A stretch of 64,000 nucleotides of DNA from Tepidamorphaceae bacterium (lineage in GTDB: Bacteria > Pseudomonadota > Alphaproteobacteria > Rhizobiales > JAKSCL01), in assembly GCA_028289445.1 (NCBI GenBank), contig JANQPO010000011.1, positions 1 through 64,000 of the forward strand, read 5' to 3'. A program made the translations under genes and the position numbers. The notes below the pieces were generated by a model, which was not told where the DNA came from, did no database searches, and saw only the letters and a program-made list of their open reading frames with translations. Shown piece by piece: positions 9,480 through 17,605 of the stretch (positions are counted from its first letter, which is position 1; every line of letters starts with the position of its first letter).

Positions 9480-9896
9480 ATGTCGATAAATCGTCTCGGT
9501 CTCATCGTACTGGCCGCGCTTTGCCTGGTCATTCAACCGGCATTTGCGCAGGAGGACTCTGCACCGGAGCGTCGCTTGCCGGAGCCGGAGCCCGTGGCAC
9601 CCTATGAAGCTGAGCTTTTGCGCCTGTCCGAAGTGCTTGGCGCCGTGCACTATTTGCGGGCGCTCTGCGTGCCGAAGGAAACGCCCATTTGGCGCGATCG
9701 AATGAATGAGTTGATCCTGACGGAGAAGCCGTCACCCGACTTGGAAGCAAAACTCGTGCTTCGCTTCAACAAAGGCTATGAGGCTTACTCTCTGTCCTAT
9801 CAAAGTTGCACCGATGCCGCGCAATTCGCGCTTGACCGCTACGTGCGGGAAGGCGCGACTTTGTCGCGCACCATCGCTGATCGCTATGGTAGCTAA
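9480..9896 (+). CDS. TIGR02301 family exported protein
   Basis: 138 residues with a signal peptide (MSINRLGLIVLAALCLVIQPAFAQ). The mature part matches the alphaproteobacterial TIGR02301 family: YEAELLRLSEVLGAVHYLRALC, then W.DRM..L, FNKGYEAYSLSYQSC, and a helical C-terminus ending ADRYGS. Function is unknown. Two conserved Cys probably pair in the periplasm. In Hyphomicrobiales this family is usually encoded near Nudix or other housekeeping genes; here it stands between DUF3179 and another secreted protein. Confidence 0.82.
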   Translation: MSINRLGLIVLAALCLVIQPAFAQEDSAPERRLPEPEPVAPYEAELLRLSEVLGAVHYLRALCVPKETPIWRDRMNELILTEKPSPDLEAKLVLRFNKGYEAYSLSYQSCTDAAQFALDRYVREGATLSRTIADRYGS

Positions 9897-9964
9897 TCCG
9901 GTTCGAACCACCGTGGATTGTGATATGACTCACCGGGATTGCAGTCCACGACTTTAGGCCTGGG

Positions 9965-10669
9965 ATGTCGATGTTGAACGCCACCGCCCGCACCATCGCT
10001 CTCGCCGCCACGCTGGCAGTGCTTGCGTCAGTTGCTTACGCGTCAGACAAGGTCCAGACCGAAACGATTACGATTCCCGCGCCGGATGCACAGCCGACTG
10101 ACAAACCGATCGGCATCGCCAGGGATGCCGAACCGCTTTTTGTCACCCCCGAGCCGGACGACGAAAGCAAGCGCCCCAACGTTACGATCGGCCTGCCGGA
10201 AGCGGCCGTCGATATCATGACCGATGTGTCGCTGCTGCCGAGCGCAGTGCAGAGGACCAGACAGCGCATTCTGGATGCTGCGCGCTCGGGCGATCCGGAG
10301 GCGTTGCGGCCGTTGATCGAAAGCTTCGAAGAACCGCCCATGGTGCAGTTCGATGGCCAGACGGACGCCATCAAAGATCTTGTGGCCGCCTCCGGCGACC
10401 CGGAGGGGCGCGAGATTCTGGCCATTTTGATCGAGATTCTTCAGGCTGGCTTCGTCCATCTCGACCCCGGCACCCGCAACGAGGTCTATGTCTGGCCGTA
10501 TTTCGCCCACATGGCACTCGACAATTTGTCACCGGAGCAGATGGTGGAACTGTTCACCATCGTCACGGCTTATGATCTCGAAGAAATGCGCAATTTCGGC
10601 GCTTACAATTTCTACCGTGCCGGCATCGCGCCGGATGGCCAGTGGGTCTATTTCGTCGCCGGAGATTGA
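9965..10669 (+). CDS. Hypothetical exported protein
   Basis: 234 residues with an N-terminal signal peptide (about 1-27, ending VAYASD). A Pro/Asp/Glu-rich linker (about 30-75) and a mainly helical domain (about 85-234) follow. The domain contains RQRILDAARSGDPEALRPLIES and ends WVYFVAGD. No family name is recognised, though the helical part has the feel of a conserved alphaproteobacterial domain. ATG 9971 is an alternative start. The gene follows the TIGR02301 gene by 68 bases on the same strand. Confidence 0.65.
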   Translation: MSMLNATARTIALAATLAVLASVAYASDKVQTETITIPAPDAQPTDKPIGIARDAEPLFVTPEPDDESKRPNVTIGLPEAAVDIMTDVSLLPSAVQRTRQRILDAARSGDPEALRPLIESFEEPPMVQFDGQTDAIKDLVAASGDPEGREILAILIEILQAGFVHLDPGTRNEVYVWPYFAHMALDNLSPEQMVELFTIVTAYDLEEMRNFGAYNFYRAGIAPDGQWVYFVAGD

Positions 10670-10736
10670 GTGGGGCTTGCACGCCACGCACCGCGACACC
10701 ATGTCACAATCGAGTGATGGGGAGTGCCGTATCGGC

Positions 10737-11174
10737 ATGAATACAGCAGAACAGATCGAGTCCGCATCACTGCCCGTGGTGACCGCGCGGCCGACCGGTC
10801 GCGCTCGATTGATCCGCGACATTATCGTCTTCCAGGTCAAATTGGCGCTCGATGGTTTCCGCGATCTCGTTATGAGCCCATTGTCGATCGTTGCCGGGAT
10901 CATCGGCGTGCTGTTCGGTGGCAACGATCCGAGCTGGGCCTATCGCCGTCTCCTCTATCTAGGCCGCGACACGGATCGCTGGATCAATCTCTTCAACGCC
11001 TACGACAGATATCCGCAGCGTGGAGCCGGTGAGGCCACGGTCGATGGTGTTATCGGGGACATCGAAGATACGCTTCGGCGCGATTATGATGCCGGAGGCG
11101 TGACCGCGCGATCACGCGATGCTGTCGAGGCTGGTCTGGAACGGTTACGGGAAGAACTCCAGCGTCGACGCTAG
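10737..11174 (+). CDS. Hypothetical protein with one membrane segment
   Basis: 145 residues, not recognised. One hydrophobic segment (about 45-61, MSPLSIVAGIIGVLFGG) is followed by an aromatic stretch (PSWAYRRLLYLGRDTDRWINLF) and a charged helical tail ending LEELQRRR-like. ATG 10737 is chosen because GGGGAG lies 12 bases upstream; the in-frame ATG 10701 has no ribosome site. Its TAG stop is interlocked with the stop of the convergent dihydroorotase gene (CTAG at 11171-11174). Confidence 0.6.
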   Translation: MNTAEQIESASLPVVTARPTGRARLIRDIIVFQVKLALDGFRDLVMSPLSIVAGIIGVLFGGNDPSWAYRRLLYLGRDTDRWINLFNAYDRYPQRGAGEATVDGVIGDIEDTLRRDYDAGGVTARSRDAVEAGLERLREELQRRR

Positions 11175-12490
11175 GTGAACCGAACCGGCAGTCCCCGCGA
11201 CGGCGCCACGAGTTCGCCGTCCCACATCACCCGTGTCCCACGGATCACCGTACCGACGGGCCAACCGGTCACAGTTTGACCGTGATATGGCGTCCAACCG
11301 CATTTCGATGCGATCCAGTCGTCTGTGATGGTCTGCGAACGCTTGAGGTCGACGATCGTCAAGTCAGCGTCGTAGCCGACCGCGATACGGCCTTTTCCGG
11401 CGATGCCGAACAAGCGCTGCGGCCCGGCTGACGTCATGTCGACGAGGCGTTCCAACGATAGCCGGCCTGCGTTGACATGGTCGAGCATGATCGGGACGAG
11501 GGTCTGAACGCCGGTCATGCCCGAAGGCGACTGCGGATAGGGCTTGTCCTTCTCCGCGCGCGTGTGCGGTGCGTGATCGGAGCCCAGCACGTCGGCAATT
11601 CCCAAGGCCACACCCTGCCAGATGCCCTCGCGATGGCTCTCGTCGCGTACCGGTGGGTTCATCTGGGCGTAGGTACCGAGCCGCTCATAGGCGTCAGGCG
11701 CGGCGAGCGTGAGATGGTTCGCCGTGACTTCGACGCTCGCTAGGTGCTTGTGGCGCGCAAGCAGCGGCATTTCGTCGGCGGTTGAGATATGAAGCACATG
11801 AATGCGCTTACCGGTCTCCTCTGCCAGCGCCAGGAGTCGACGGGTCGACTTCATGGCTGTTTCCACGTCGCGCCAAATCGGGTGTGACGATGGGTCGCAG
11901 GCCCGGCGTTCGTCCTGCCGGTCGCGCAAGCGCGGCTCGTCCTCGCTGTGGAAAGCCGCGCGTTTGGAGATTGCGCCCAAGATCGCCCGGACACCCGCGT
12001 CGTCTTCGACCAAAAGATCGCCGGTCGACGATCCCATGAAGACTTTGACACCCGGCACGCCCGGTTGGCGCTCCAACTCGGGGAGATCGGCGACATTGTC
12101 GTGCGTACCGCCGACCCAGAACGCGTGATCGCAATGCATCCGGTCGCGCGCGCGCCTGAACTTGTCTTCCAGCGTCTCGACGCTGGTCGTCAGGGGATTG
12201 GTGTTCGGCATCTCGAAAACCGCCGTTACACCGCCCATTACGGCCGCCCTCGACCCGCTTTCAAGGTCCTCTTTGTGGTCCAGGCCCGGCTCGCGGAAGT
12301 GCACCTGACTGTCGATGACGCCGGGCATAATCGTGAGGCCAGCACAGTCGATGCTCTCTCCGGCGTCGGCGCCGGACAGATCGCCGAGACCGGCGATGCG
12401 TCCATCCGTCACACCGATGTCGCGCGCACCGATCCCGTCATGGTTGACCACGGTCGCGTTTTTGAAGATGACATCGAAGGCGTTGGGCAT
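11171..12490 (-). CDS. Dihydroorotase-family amidohydrolase (class I-like)
   Basis: 439 residues, the usual size for dihydroorotase/hydantoinase-type amidohydrolases, which close carbamoyl-aspartate to dihydroorotate in pyrimidine synthesis. Visible motifs are VHFREPG (His64), GVKVFMG with the likely carboxylated Lys149, FHSED (His181), VLHIS (His234) and GSDHAPH (Asp305). The first metal ligand of the usual HxH motif is Gln62 (SQVHFREP). This seems to mark a subfamily rather than a random loss, because every other ligand is intact. No pyrB or other pyr gene is adjacent, so dihydroorotase activity is probable but not proven. Confidence 0.82.
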   Translation of the reverse strand: MPNAFDVIFKNATVVNHDGIGARDIGVTDGRIAGLGDLSGADAGESIDCAGLTIMPGVIDSQVHFREPGLDHKEDLESGSRAAVMGGVTAVFEMPNTNPLTTSVETLEDKFRRARDRMHCDHAFWVGGTHDNVADLPELERQPGVPGVKVFMGSSTGDLLVEDDAGVRAILGAISKRAAFHSEDEPRLRDRQDERRACDPSSHPIWRDVETAMKSTRRLLALAEETGKRIHVLHISTADEMPLLARHKHLASVEVTANHLTLAAPDAYERLGTYAQMNPPVRDESHREGIWQGVALGIADVLGSDHAPHTRAEKDKPYPQSPSGMTGVQTLVPIMLDHVNAGRLSLERLVDMTSAGPQRLFGIAGKGRIAVGYDADLTIVDLKRSQTITDDWIASKCGWTPYHGQTVTGWPVGTVIRGTRVMWDGELVAPSRGLPVRFT

Positions 12491-12579
12491 CGCTTGATCC
12501 GTCCTTGTTGCGGGTGACTAAGGTGCCATACGATTTTCAGGACCGATGCGCAAAGCCAGCGCGCCCATTGGAGCCGTTC

Positions 12580-13446
12580 ATGCACACGCAATACCGCTTG
12601 TCCGACCGTGCAGTTGTCGAAATCACCGGCGACGAGGCAACGCATTTTCTTGATCGCCTCGTGACCAGCGCCATACCTGCACCCGGTGCCGCCACATTCA
12701 GCGCGCTTTTGACGCCTCAGGGAAAAATTCTGTTCGACTTCTTCCTTGTCGCGAAAGAGAGTGGATATTGGCTCGATGTTCCGGCGGACCTCGTCGCCGA
12801 TTTCATCAAGCGAATGACATTCTATAAACTGCGCGCGGCTGTCGAGATTGCCGACCGCAGCGATGATTTTGCGATTGTCATCTCAAATGCCGGGGAAGCG
12901 ATCGGTGCGGCGGTGTCAACGTTCGACGACCCGCGAACGCCCGAGCTCGGACAACGTGCGATCGTTCCGGCCGCCGATGCCGCCAAGTTTGACGACGGCA
13001 GATCGACCTACACCGCGCGTCGCATCGCGCTGGCGCTTCCAGAAGGCGGCGTCGACTTTGCCTATGGCGACGCGTTCCCGCATGACGTCGGGCTTGATCA
13101 GGTCGCTGCCGTTGCCTTCGACAAGGGCTGCTTCGTCGGTCAGGAAGTCGTGTCGCGGATGCAGCATCGCGGCTCCGCCCGACGTCGGCCGGTCGCCGTC
13201 CGTGCCGAGGCGTCGCTCGTGGCCGGTGCCGACTTGTCGGCCGGCGGTCCGCCGATTGGGACGGTAACCAGTGTTGAGGGGAAGACGGGCGTGGCGATCG
13301 TTCGATTGGACCGCGCCGCCAAAGGGGTCGGAGAGGGGAATATCCTATGCGCTGGCGAAACGCCCGTTCGGCTCGCTCGCCCGTCCTGGGTGACCTACGA
13401 CTGGCCGGAAGCGCTTGGACACCCGGACACGGAGGCGGCAGCGTAG
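12580..13446 (+). CDS. ygfZ: Folate-binding protein YgfZ (GcvT-like, Fe-S cluster maintenance)
   Basis: 288 residues. The signature KGCFVGQEVVSRMQHRG at about 182-198 is the YgfZ/IBA57 motif with the functional Cys. N-terminal GcvT-like features include DRLVTSAIP and FSALLTPQGKILFDFFL. The family uses folate to repair or assemble certain Fe-S enzymes. ATG 12580 has GGAG 7 bases upstream; an earlier in-frame start (12505) would collide with the divergent promoter region. The HD-domain gene starts 2 bases after its stop. Confidence 0.9.
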   Translation: MHTQYRLSDRAVVEITGDEATHFLDRLVTSAIPAPGAATFSALLTPQGKILFDFFLVAKESGYWLDVPADLVADFIKRMTFYKLRAAVEIADRSDDFAIVISNAGEAIGAAVSTFDDPRTPELGQRAIVPAADAAKFDDGRSTYTARRIALALPEGGVDFAYGDAFPHDVGLDQVAAVAFDKGCFVGQEVVSRMQHRGSARRRPVAVRAEASLVAGADLSAGGPPIGTVTSVEGKTGVAIVRLDRAAKGVGEGNILCAGETPVRLARPSWVTYDWPEALGHPDTEAAA

Positions 13447-13448
13447 CC

Positions 13449-14054
13449 ATGGCCGCCAAGCGCGCCAAGCCACGCGCCTGGCAGCGCATGCTGTCGGGAC
13501 GACGGCTCGATCTCTTGGATCCGTCCCCTTTGGATATCGAAATCGAGGACATTGCCCACGGTCTCGCTCGTGTCGCCCGTTGGAACGGTCAGACGCATGG
13601 CGCCCACATTTTTTCTGTCGCCCAGCACAGCGTTCTGGTCGAGACGGTGGCCAGCGAGCTTTTCCCCGATTTCGCCGGACCCGAAAGGCTTGCCGTGCTT
13701 CTCCATGATGCCGCTGAATATGTCATTGGCGATTTGATCAGCCCGTTCAAGGCGGTCCTGGGCGGCGACTACAAAACCGTCGAACTGCGCATCCAGGCGG
13801 CCGTCCATCTGCGCTTTGGCTTGAAGCCGGAACTCGACGCCAGCCTCAAGGCGGGCATAAAGCGCGCCGATTCCATCGCTGCCTATTTCGAAGCCACGCG
13901 TCTAGCCGGCTTCGAAGACAAAGAGGCGCGACGGTTCTTCGGCGCGCCGCCAGCGCTTGGCGACAGCGTGGACCTGCGGTGGCTTGAGCCGGTCAGCGCC
14001 ACCGAGGCCGAGTCCGCTTTCCTTGACCGCTTCGGCGCTTTGTTCGAAGACTAG
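13449..14054 (+). CDS. HD-domain hydrolase, YfbR-like 5'-nucleotidase type
   Basis: 201 residues. The metal-binding HD pattern is visible: VAQHS (His60), LLHDAAEYVIGD (His86-Asp87, Glu90) and a later KRADSIAAYFEA with Asp. YfbR-type proteins dephosphorylate deoxynucleoside monophosphates. The substrate here is inferred. It starts 2 bases after ygfZ stops and is followed 4 bases later by a phosphatase gene, so ygfZ, this gene and the phosphatase look like one operon. The first in-frame ATG (13347) would lie inside ygfZ. Confidence 0.82.
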   Translation: MAAKRAKPRAWQRMLSGRRLDLLDPSPLDIEIEDIAHGLARVARWNGQTHGAHIFSVAQHSVLVETVASELFPDFAGPERLAVLLHDAAEYVIGDLISPFKAVLGGDYKTVELRIQAAVHLRFGLKPELDASLKAGIKRADSIAAYFEATRLAGFEDKEARRFFGAPPALGDSVDLRWLEPVSATEAESAFLDRFGALFED

Positions 14055-14058
14055 CGCT

Positions 14059-14574
14059 ATGTTGCATGTCTGCGGACTATCCACCCTGCAAGAGACGGTA
14101 GACCGCTCGGCGGCCAGCCACGTGCTGACGGTCATCAGCGCCCGCACGCCAGTCGACACCCCGCGCGGGATCGATCCAGACAATCACCTGTTCCTCGGCT
14201 TCGACGATATCGTCGTTCCGATCGAAGGCTATTCGCCGCCGCAAAGCCATCATGTCGAGCAAGTTCTGGAATTCGCCCGATCGTGGGACCAGGCCGCGCC
14301 CATGGTCATCCATTGCTGGGCGGGAATCAGTCGCTCGACATCGTCAGCCTACGCGATTGCCTGTGCACTCCACCCAGATCAGGATGAAACGGAGTTGGCG
14401 CTTGCGTTGCGGCGTGCCTCGCCTTCGGCCACGCCCAACCAGCGGATCGTTGCCTTCGCCGATGACCTTCTTGGTCGCCAAGGCCGCATGGTGCGGGCGA
14501 TTGACAGCATTGGCCGTGGCGCCGATGCGTATGAGGGGCGGCCCTTCTCCTTCTGGCCGCCGGACGTCGGTTAG
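14059..14574 (+). CDS. Tyrosine / dual-specificity phosphatase-like protein
   Basis: 171 residues. The catalytic P-loop HCWAGISRS (His85, Cys86, Arg92) fits HCX5R of cysteine phosphatases, and a general-acid candidate lies in the DDIVVP stretch (about 49-54). This small alphaproteobacterial type is usually called tyrosine phosphatase family protein; substrates are unknown. ATG 14059 lies 4 bases after the HD gene stop. The stop is 4 bases from the convergent CAT-like gene. Confidence 0.8.
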   Translation: MLHVCGLSTLQETVDRSAASHVLTVISARTPVDTPRGIDPDNHLFLGFDDIVVPIEGYSPPQSHHVEQVLEFARSWDQAAPMVIHCWAGISRSTSSAYAIACALHPDQDETELALALRRASPSATPNQRIVAFADDLLGRQGRMVRAIDSIGRGADAYEGRPFSFWPPDVG

Positions 14575-14578
14575 GCGG

Positions 14579-15211
14579 CTACCAGAACGGATCGGCGAGC
14601 CGGTCCTCGACACCGGCGAAGAAGCGCGCCGCGTGTAGACCGTCGACCAGCGCGTGATGCGCCGTGAGATTGACGGGCATGGACCAGCGGCCGTCCGTCT
14701 CCGTCATCTTGCCCCATGCGATTCTCGGAATGCAGTCGTCACGTCCGGCCAAGGGGTGGGTCATCTCCGTGAAGGCGATCCAAGGCAGGCAGGAGAGATA
14801 GATCCAGTCGTCCTCATGGGCGACGTTGTTCACAAGCTCCGTTTGCGTCTTCGCGGCTGCGACCTCCGCCGCGCAATGCGCGTTGAACGTAATCCAATCC
14901 GGAGCATATCGGACATCGCAAAAGGCGAAGGCTTCGGTGCCCATGGGCACCGTCGTCGAGGCATGGACGACCGCATATTCAGTCACTACCTCGCCTCGAA
15001 AGCGCGTGCGCAACTCTGGTACCGCATTGGCTGCGGTCATGATCACGTAGAGCGCCGCGTTGAAGACCGGGACACCGGCCGGCTTGCCATCTTGCATGAG
15101 AAGCGTCGTGTCGACGGCGGCCGTGAGACTGAAATGCGGTCGATCGTAGCTTCGGAAAAATGTGTAGTGGCTTCGCCGCGGCCAACTTTCCAGATCGAGT
15201 GTTCGGTCCAT
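14579..15211 (-). CDS. Chloramphenicol acetyltransferase-like acyltransferase
   Basis: 210 residues, the normal CAT length. The catalytic motif is AHHALVDGLHAARFF (His185-His186, Asp190) near the C-terminus. Earlier CAT-like features are HYTFFRSYDRPHFSLTAAVD and the LSCLPWIAFTEMTHP stretch. CAT enzymes acetylate chloramphenicol; chromosomal members often have other or unknown acceptors, so resistance is not claimed. ATG 15211 lies 7 bases after the stop of the MarR regulator on the same strand, which makes a two-gene unit in which MarR probably controls both. Confidence 0.82.
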   Translation of the reverse strand: MDRTLDLESWPRRSHYTFFRSYDRPHFSLTAAVDTTLLMQDGKPAGVPVFNAALYVIMTAANAVPELRTRFRGEVVTEYAVVHASTTVPMGTEAFAFCDVRYAPDWITFNAHCAAEVAAAKTQTELVNNVAHEDDWIYLSCLPWIAFTEMTHPLAGRDDCIPRIAWGKMTETDGRWSMPVNLTAHHALVDGLHAARFFAGVEDRLADPFW

Positions 15212-15218
15212 AATCGCT

Positions 15219-15674
15219 TCAGGCGTGCGGCTCGTCCAGGTGTGAGACCGCATCAAGCAGCCCATGCAAATCAGCGATCCGGTCGCGACCGAGCGTTCGG
15301 TTGACGTGACGCTGTGCGGTTTGCCAGGCCCTGACCCCATCGGTGAAAATGGCGTTGCCCTTTGGTGTCAGTGCGACGTCGCGTACCCGCCTGTCATCGG
15401 ACCGCCGAACCAAGGTGACATAGCCCGCCGCTTCCAGTGGACGAATGGTCCGCGTCATCGATGTTCGATCCATGCCCGCGCGATCCGCGAGTTGCCCGAT
15501 CGGCATAACGCCGTCGCGCTCAAGCATTGCCAAAAGGCCAAACTGGGTCACCGTCAGTCCAAATGGCGCCAGGGCGTGATCATACATTTGCGTGGCGCGG
15601 CGTGTCGCCTTACGCAGGCGAAACGCGGTGCAATAAAGCTCCGGCGGCGATTGTGATTGCGATTCAGAGTTCAC
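15219..15674 (-). CDS. MarR-family transcriptional regulator
   Basis: 151 residues with the MarR winged helix: TVTQFGLLAMLERDGVMPIGQLADRAGMDRTSMTRTIRPLEAAGYVTLVRRSDDRRVRDVALTPKG-type order (about 51-115), including the wing DDRR. MarR proteins bind short palindromes near their own promoters and are released by phenolic or oxidative ligands. It is transcribed with the CAT-like gene and divergently from a thioesterase. A 10-bp palindrome lies in the shared 81-bp gap. Confidence 0.9.
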   Translation of the reverse strand: MNSESQSQSPPELYCTAFRLRKATRRATQMYDHALAPFGLTVTQFGLLAMLERDGVMPIGQLADRAGMDRTSMTRTIRPLEAAGYVTLVRRSDDRRVRDVALTPKGNAIFTDGVRAWQTAQRHVNRTLGRDRIADLHGLLDAVSHLDEPHA

Positions 15675-15696
15675 GTCCGTGGGCCTTCATGTTAGA

Positions 15697-15706
15697 TGCA
15701 TATGCA
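15697..15706. promoter_or_regulatory. Candidate MarR operator in divergent promoter
   Basis: TGCATATGCA is a perfect 10-bp palindrome, 22 bases upstream of the marR-like start and 49 bases upstream of the thioesterase start. Its position fits an autoregulatory operator. MarR sites are usually longer, so this would be only the core. Confidence 0.35.
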
Positions 15707-15755
15707 AGAGATTATACGCGACATTTCCAAGTTTGGGTAAAGATTTGGTGACTCC

Positions 15756-16232
15756 ATGACATCTGACGTGCAGACCGCTTCCGGCGAGGCGTTGAAATCG
15801 ATGAGCGGACTGGCATTGTTTCAGGCCATGCTCGCCGGCGAGGTCCCACCCCCGTCGATCGCCGAAACGCTCGACTTCCGGCTGGTCGATGCCGATCACG
15901 GCCGCGCGGTTTTCGAGGGTGCGCCGTCTATCGCTGTCTACAACCCGCTTGGGACGGTCCATGGGGGATGGGCGATGACACTGCTCGACTCTTGCGTCGG
16001 ATGCGCCGTTCACACCACGCTTCAACCAGGCGAGCGCTATACCACGCTGGAGCTGAAGACCAACTTCGTTCGTCCCATCACCGCAAAGACCGGGGCCATG
16101 CGTGCTGAGGGCGCGATTATCCATCGCGGCCGTCGCACCGCGACCGCCGAGGGTCGCCTCGTCGATGCGGACGGCAAGCTTTACGCACACGCGACGACGA
16201 CCTGCATGGTGTTCCCGGCCGAGGAAGCTTAG
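15756..16232 (+). CDS. PaaI-family hotdog thioesterase
   Basis: 158 residues with the hotdog PaaI pattern: NPLGTVHGGWAMTLLDSCVGCAVHTTL (about 65-91) and ELKTNFVRPI. The family hydrolyses acyl- or aryl-CoA thioesters. The HGG motif with a following acidic residue in the helix is the active-site region. It is divergent from the marR-like gene, which may regulate it. Its TAG stop interlocks with the stop of the convergent SRAP gene (TTAG at 16229-16232). Confidence 0.86.
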   Translation: MTSDVQTASGEALKSMSGLALFQAMLAGEVPPPSIAETLDFRLVDADHGRAVFEGAPSIAVYNPLGTVHGGWAMTLLDSCVGCAVHTTLQPGERYTTLELKTNFVRPITAKTGAMRAEGAIIHRGRRTATAEGRLVDADGKLYAHATTTCMVFPAEEA

Positions 16233-16954
16233 AGCAGATCCAACTGATCCTTCGTCGATTGGGGCGACACCGCCGCTGTCTCCGGCTCCTGAAACGGTGT
16301 CAGATTCCCCGCATCGTCATTGGCCACGCTGTTCACGCGATCGCTGACACGCACCGGCGCGAAAAACCCGTCATCGGGTGCTTTCAAAAGGTCGGCTATC
16401 GGCCTTATGTCGTCGCTGGAGCAATCGAGCCAACGGTCGAAGTCTTCTGGAGGAATAACCACAGGCGTCCGGGGGTGAATCTCAGCCATTTCGGGACTGG
16501 ACGCAGCGGTAAGGATCGCCATCGTTTCGATTTCCTCGCCGTCCCTGCCCATCCAGCTTTCCCAGATCCCGGCAAACGCAATGACGCCCCCCGCTGCTGG
16601 CGGGACCCAATACGCCCGTTTTTCCGTCTTTGAAACGCGCTGCCATTCGTAGAAGCCGCTTGCGGGGACAAGGCAGCGGCGACGGCGGATGGCGTTGCGG
16701 AACGATGCTTTCTCGGCAACCGTCTCGGACCGCGCATTGAACAAGAGACTGAAGTCGCGAGGGTCTTTCACCCAGGACGGGATCAGACCCCACCGCACAA
16801 GGGCAAAACGCCGTTCGCCGTTTTCCAAGCGAACGACCGCGACCGGCTGGGTCGGAGCAATGTTGTAGCGCGGCGGGAAGTTCGGTTGATCAACGTACCC
16901 AAACAGGGCGCGCACTTCCTCCGGCGACGCCAAAAGGCCGAACCGACCGCACAT
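16229..16954 (-). CDS. SOS response-associated peptidase (SRAP / YedK / HMCES)
   Basis: 241 residues. After removal of Met1, Cys2 (MCGRFGL) is the residue that crosslinks to abasic sites in single-stranded DNA. Other family landmarks are NIAPTQPVAVV, RWGLIPSW, FNARSETV (Asn), LVPASGFYEW (Glu) and IHPRTPVVI (His). SRAP proteins shield abasic sites at replication forks. The C-terminal 25 residues extend past the core and look unstructured. No convincing alphaproteobacterial LexA box (GTTC-N7-GTTC) was seen upstream. Confidence 0.93.
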   Translation of the reverse strand: MCGRFGLLASPEEVRALFGYVDQPNFPPRYNIAPTQPVAVVRLENGERRFALVRWGLIPSWVKDPRDFSLLFNARSETVAEKASFRNAIRRRRCLVPASGFYEWQRVSKTEKRAYWVPPAAGGVIAFAGIWESWMGRDGEEIETMAILTAASSPEMAEIHPRTPVVIPPEDFDRWLDCSSDDIRPIADLLKAPDDGFFAPVRVSDRVNSVANDDAGNLTPFQEPETAAVSPQSTKDQLDLL

Positions 16955-17031
16955 GTTCCCTCCGACCAGTATGGAATCGTGCGCGGACTATGGCGGACAA
17001 ATCAGGCGTTGTTAACCATGTGTGAACAGGG

Positions 17032-17592
17032 ATGCACCATGATCGGACCATGCAGTTTTCGAGCGACAGCCCGAACATGAATTCCGCGGCCCGGCCCGAC
17101 GCCGACCGCTATGTCGGCTCGCCCGTCAACCCGCGCACCTTTCTCGCCACCGACTATTTGAACCACTTCAACGAGGCGATCATGTTGCTCGACATGGTTG
17201 CCGACATGCCCGAATGCCTCGATGATCTGCGGGCGTGGTCGCCAAAGAGCTACGAGCAGCACTTTCACGGCTCCACGTTTCACGATCGCGAGTTGTGCAT
17301 CGAGGCGTACGCCTTCGTCGATCCGCAGGCCAAGAAAGAACTCGAAGACGTTGTTTCGCAACTCAATGAGGGCATCGCTTCGGCCATTCACGAGCTTGAT
17401 GGCATCGGTACCAACAACCGCGGTCGGTTTTGCGATGCGTGCCAAACGAATAGCCGCGCGCTCTGGGCGCTGATCGATAGCGCCAGTGGCATCATCAACG
17501 GCGGTAAGGACGACGATGATGTCGTCGAGCTTCATGTTGAACCGGACCACATCGAAACAACGCAAGCCGCGATAGACGCCTTGTTCAGCTAG
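17032..17592 (+). CDS. Conserved-looking hypothetical protein, partner of histidine kinase
   Basis: 186 residues, not recognised. It has no signal peptide or membrane segment. The body looks helical, with a His/aromatic-rich patch (SYEQHFHGSTFHDRELCIEAY, about 77-97) and a single CxxC (RFCDACQTNSRALW, about 131-144) that could bind metal or a redox signal. Starts at 17050 and 17077 are also possible. The PAS histidine kinase begins 13 bases after its stop. It may be a sensory or phosphorelay accessory protein for that kinase, judged from position alone. Confidence 0.6.
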   Translation: MHHDRTMQFSSDSPNMNSAARPDADRYVGSPVNPRTFLATDYLNHFNEAIMLLDMVADMPECLDDLRAWSPKSYEQHFHGSTFHDRELCIEAYAFVDPQAKKELEDVVSQLNEGIASAIHELDGIGTNNRGRFCDACQTNSRALWALIDSASGIINGGKDDDDVVELHVEPDHIETTQAAIDALFS

Positions 17593-17605
17593 GACAAGGG
17601 AGATC

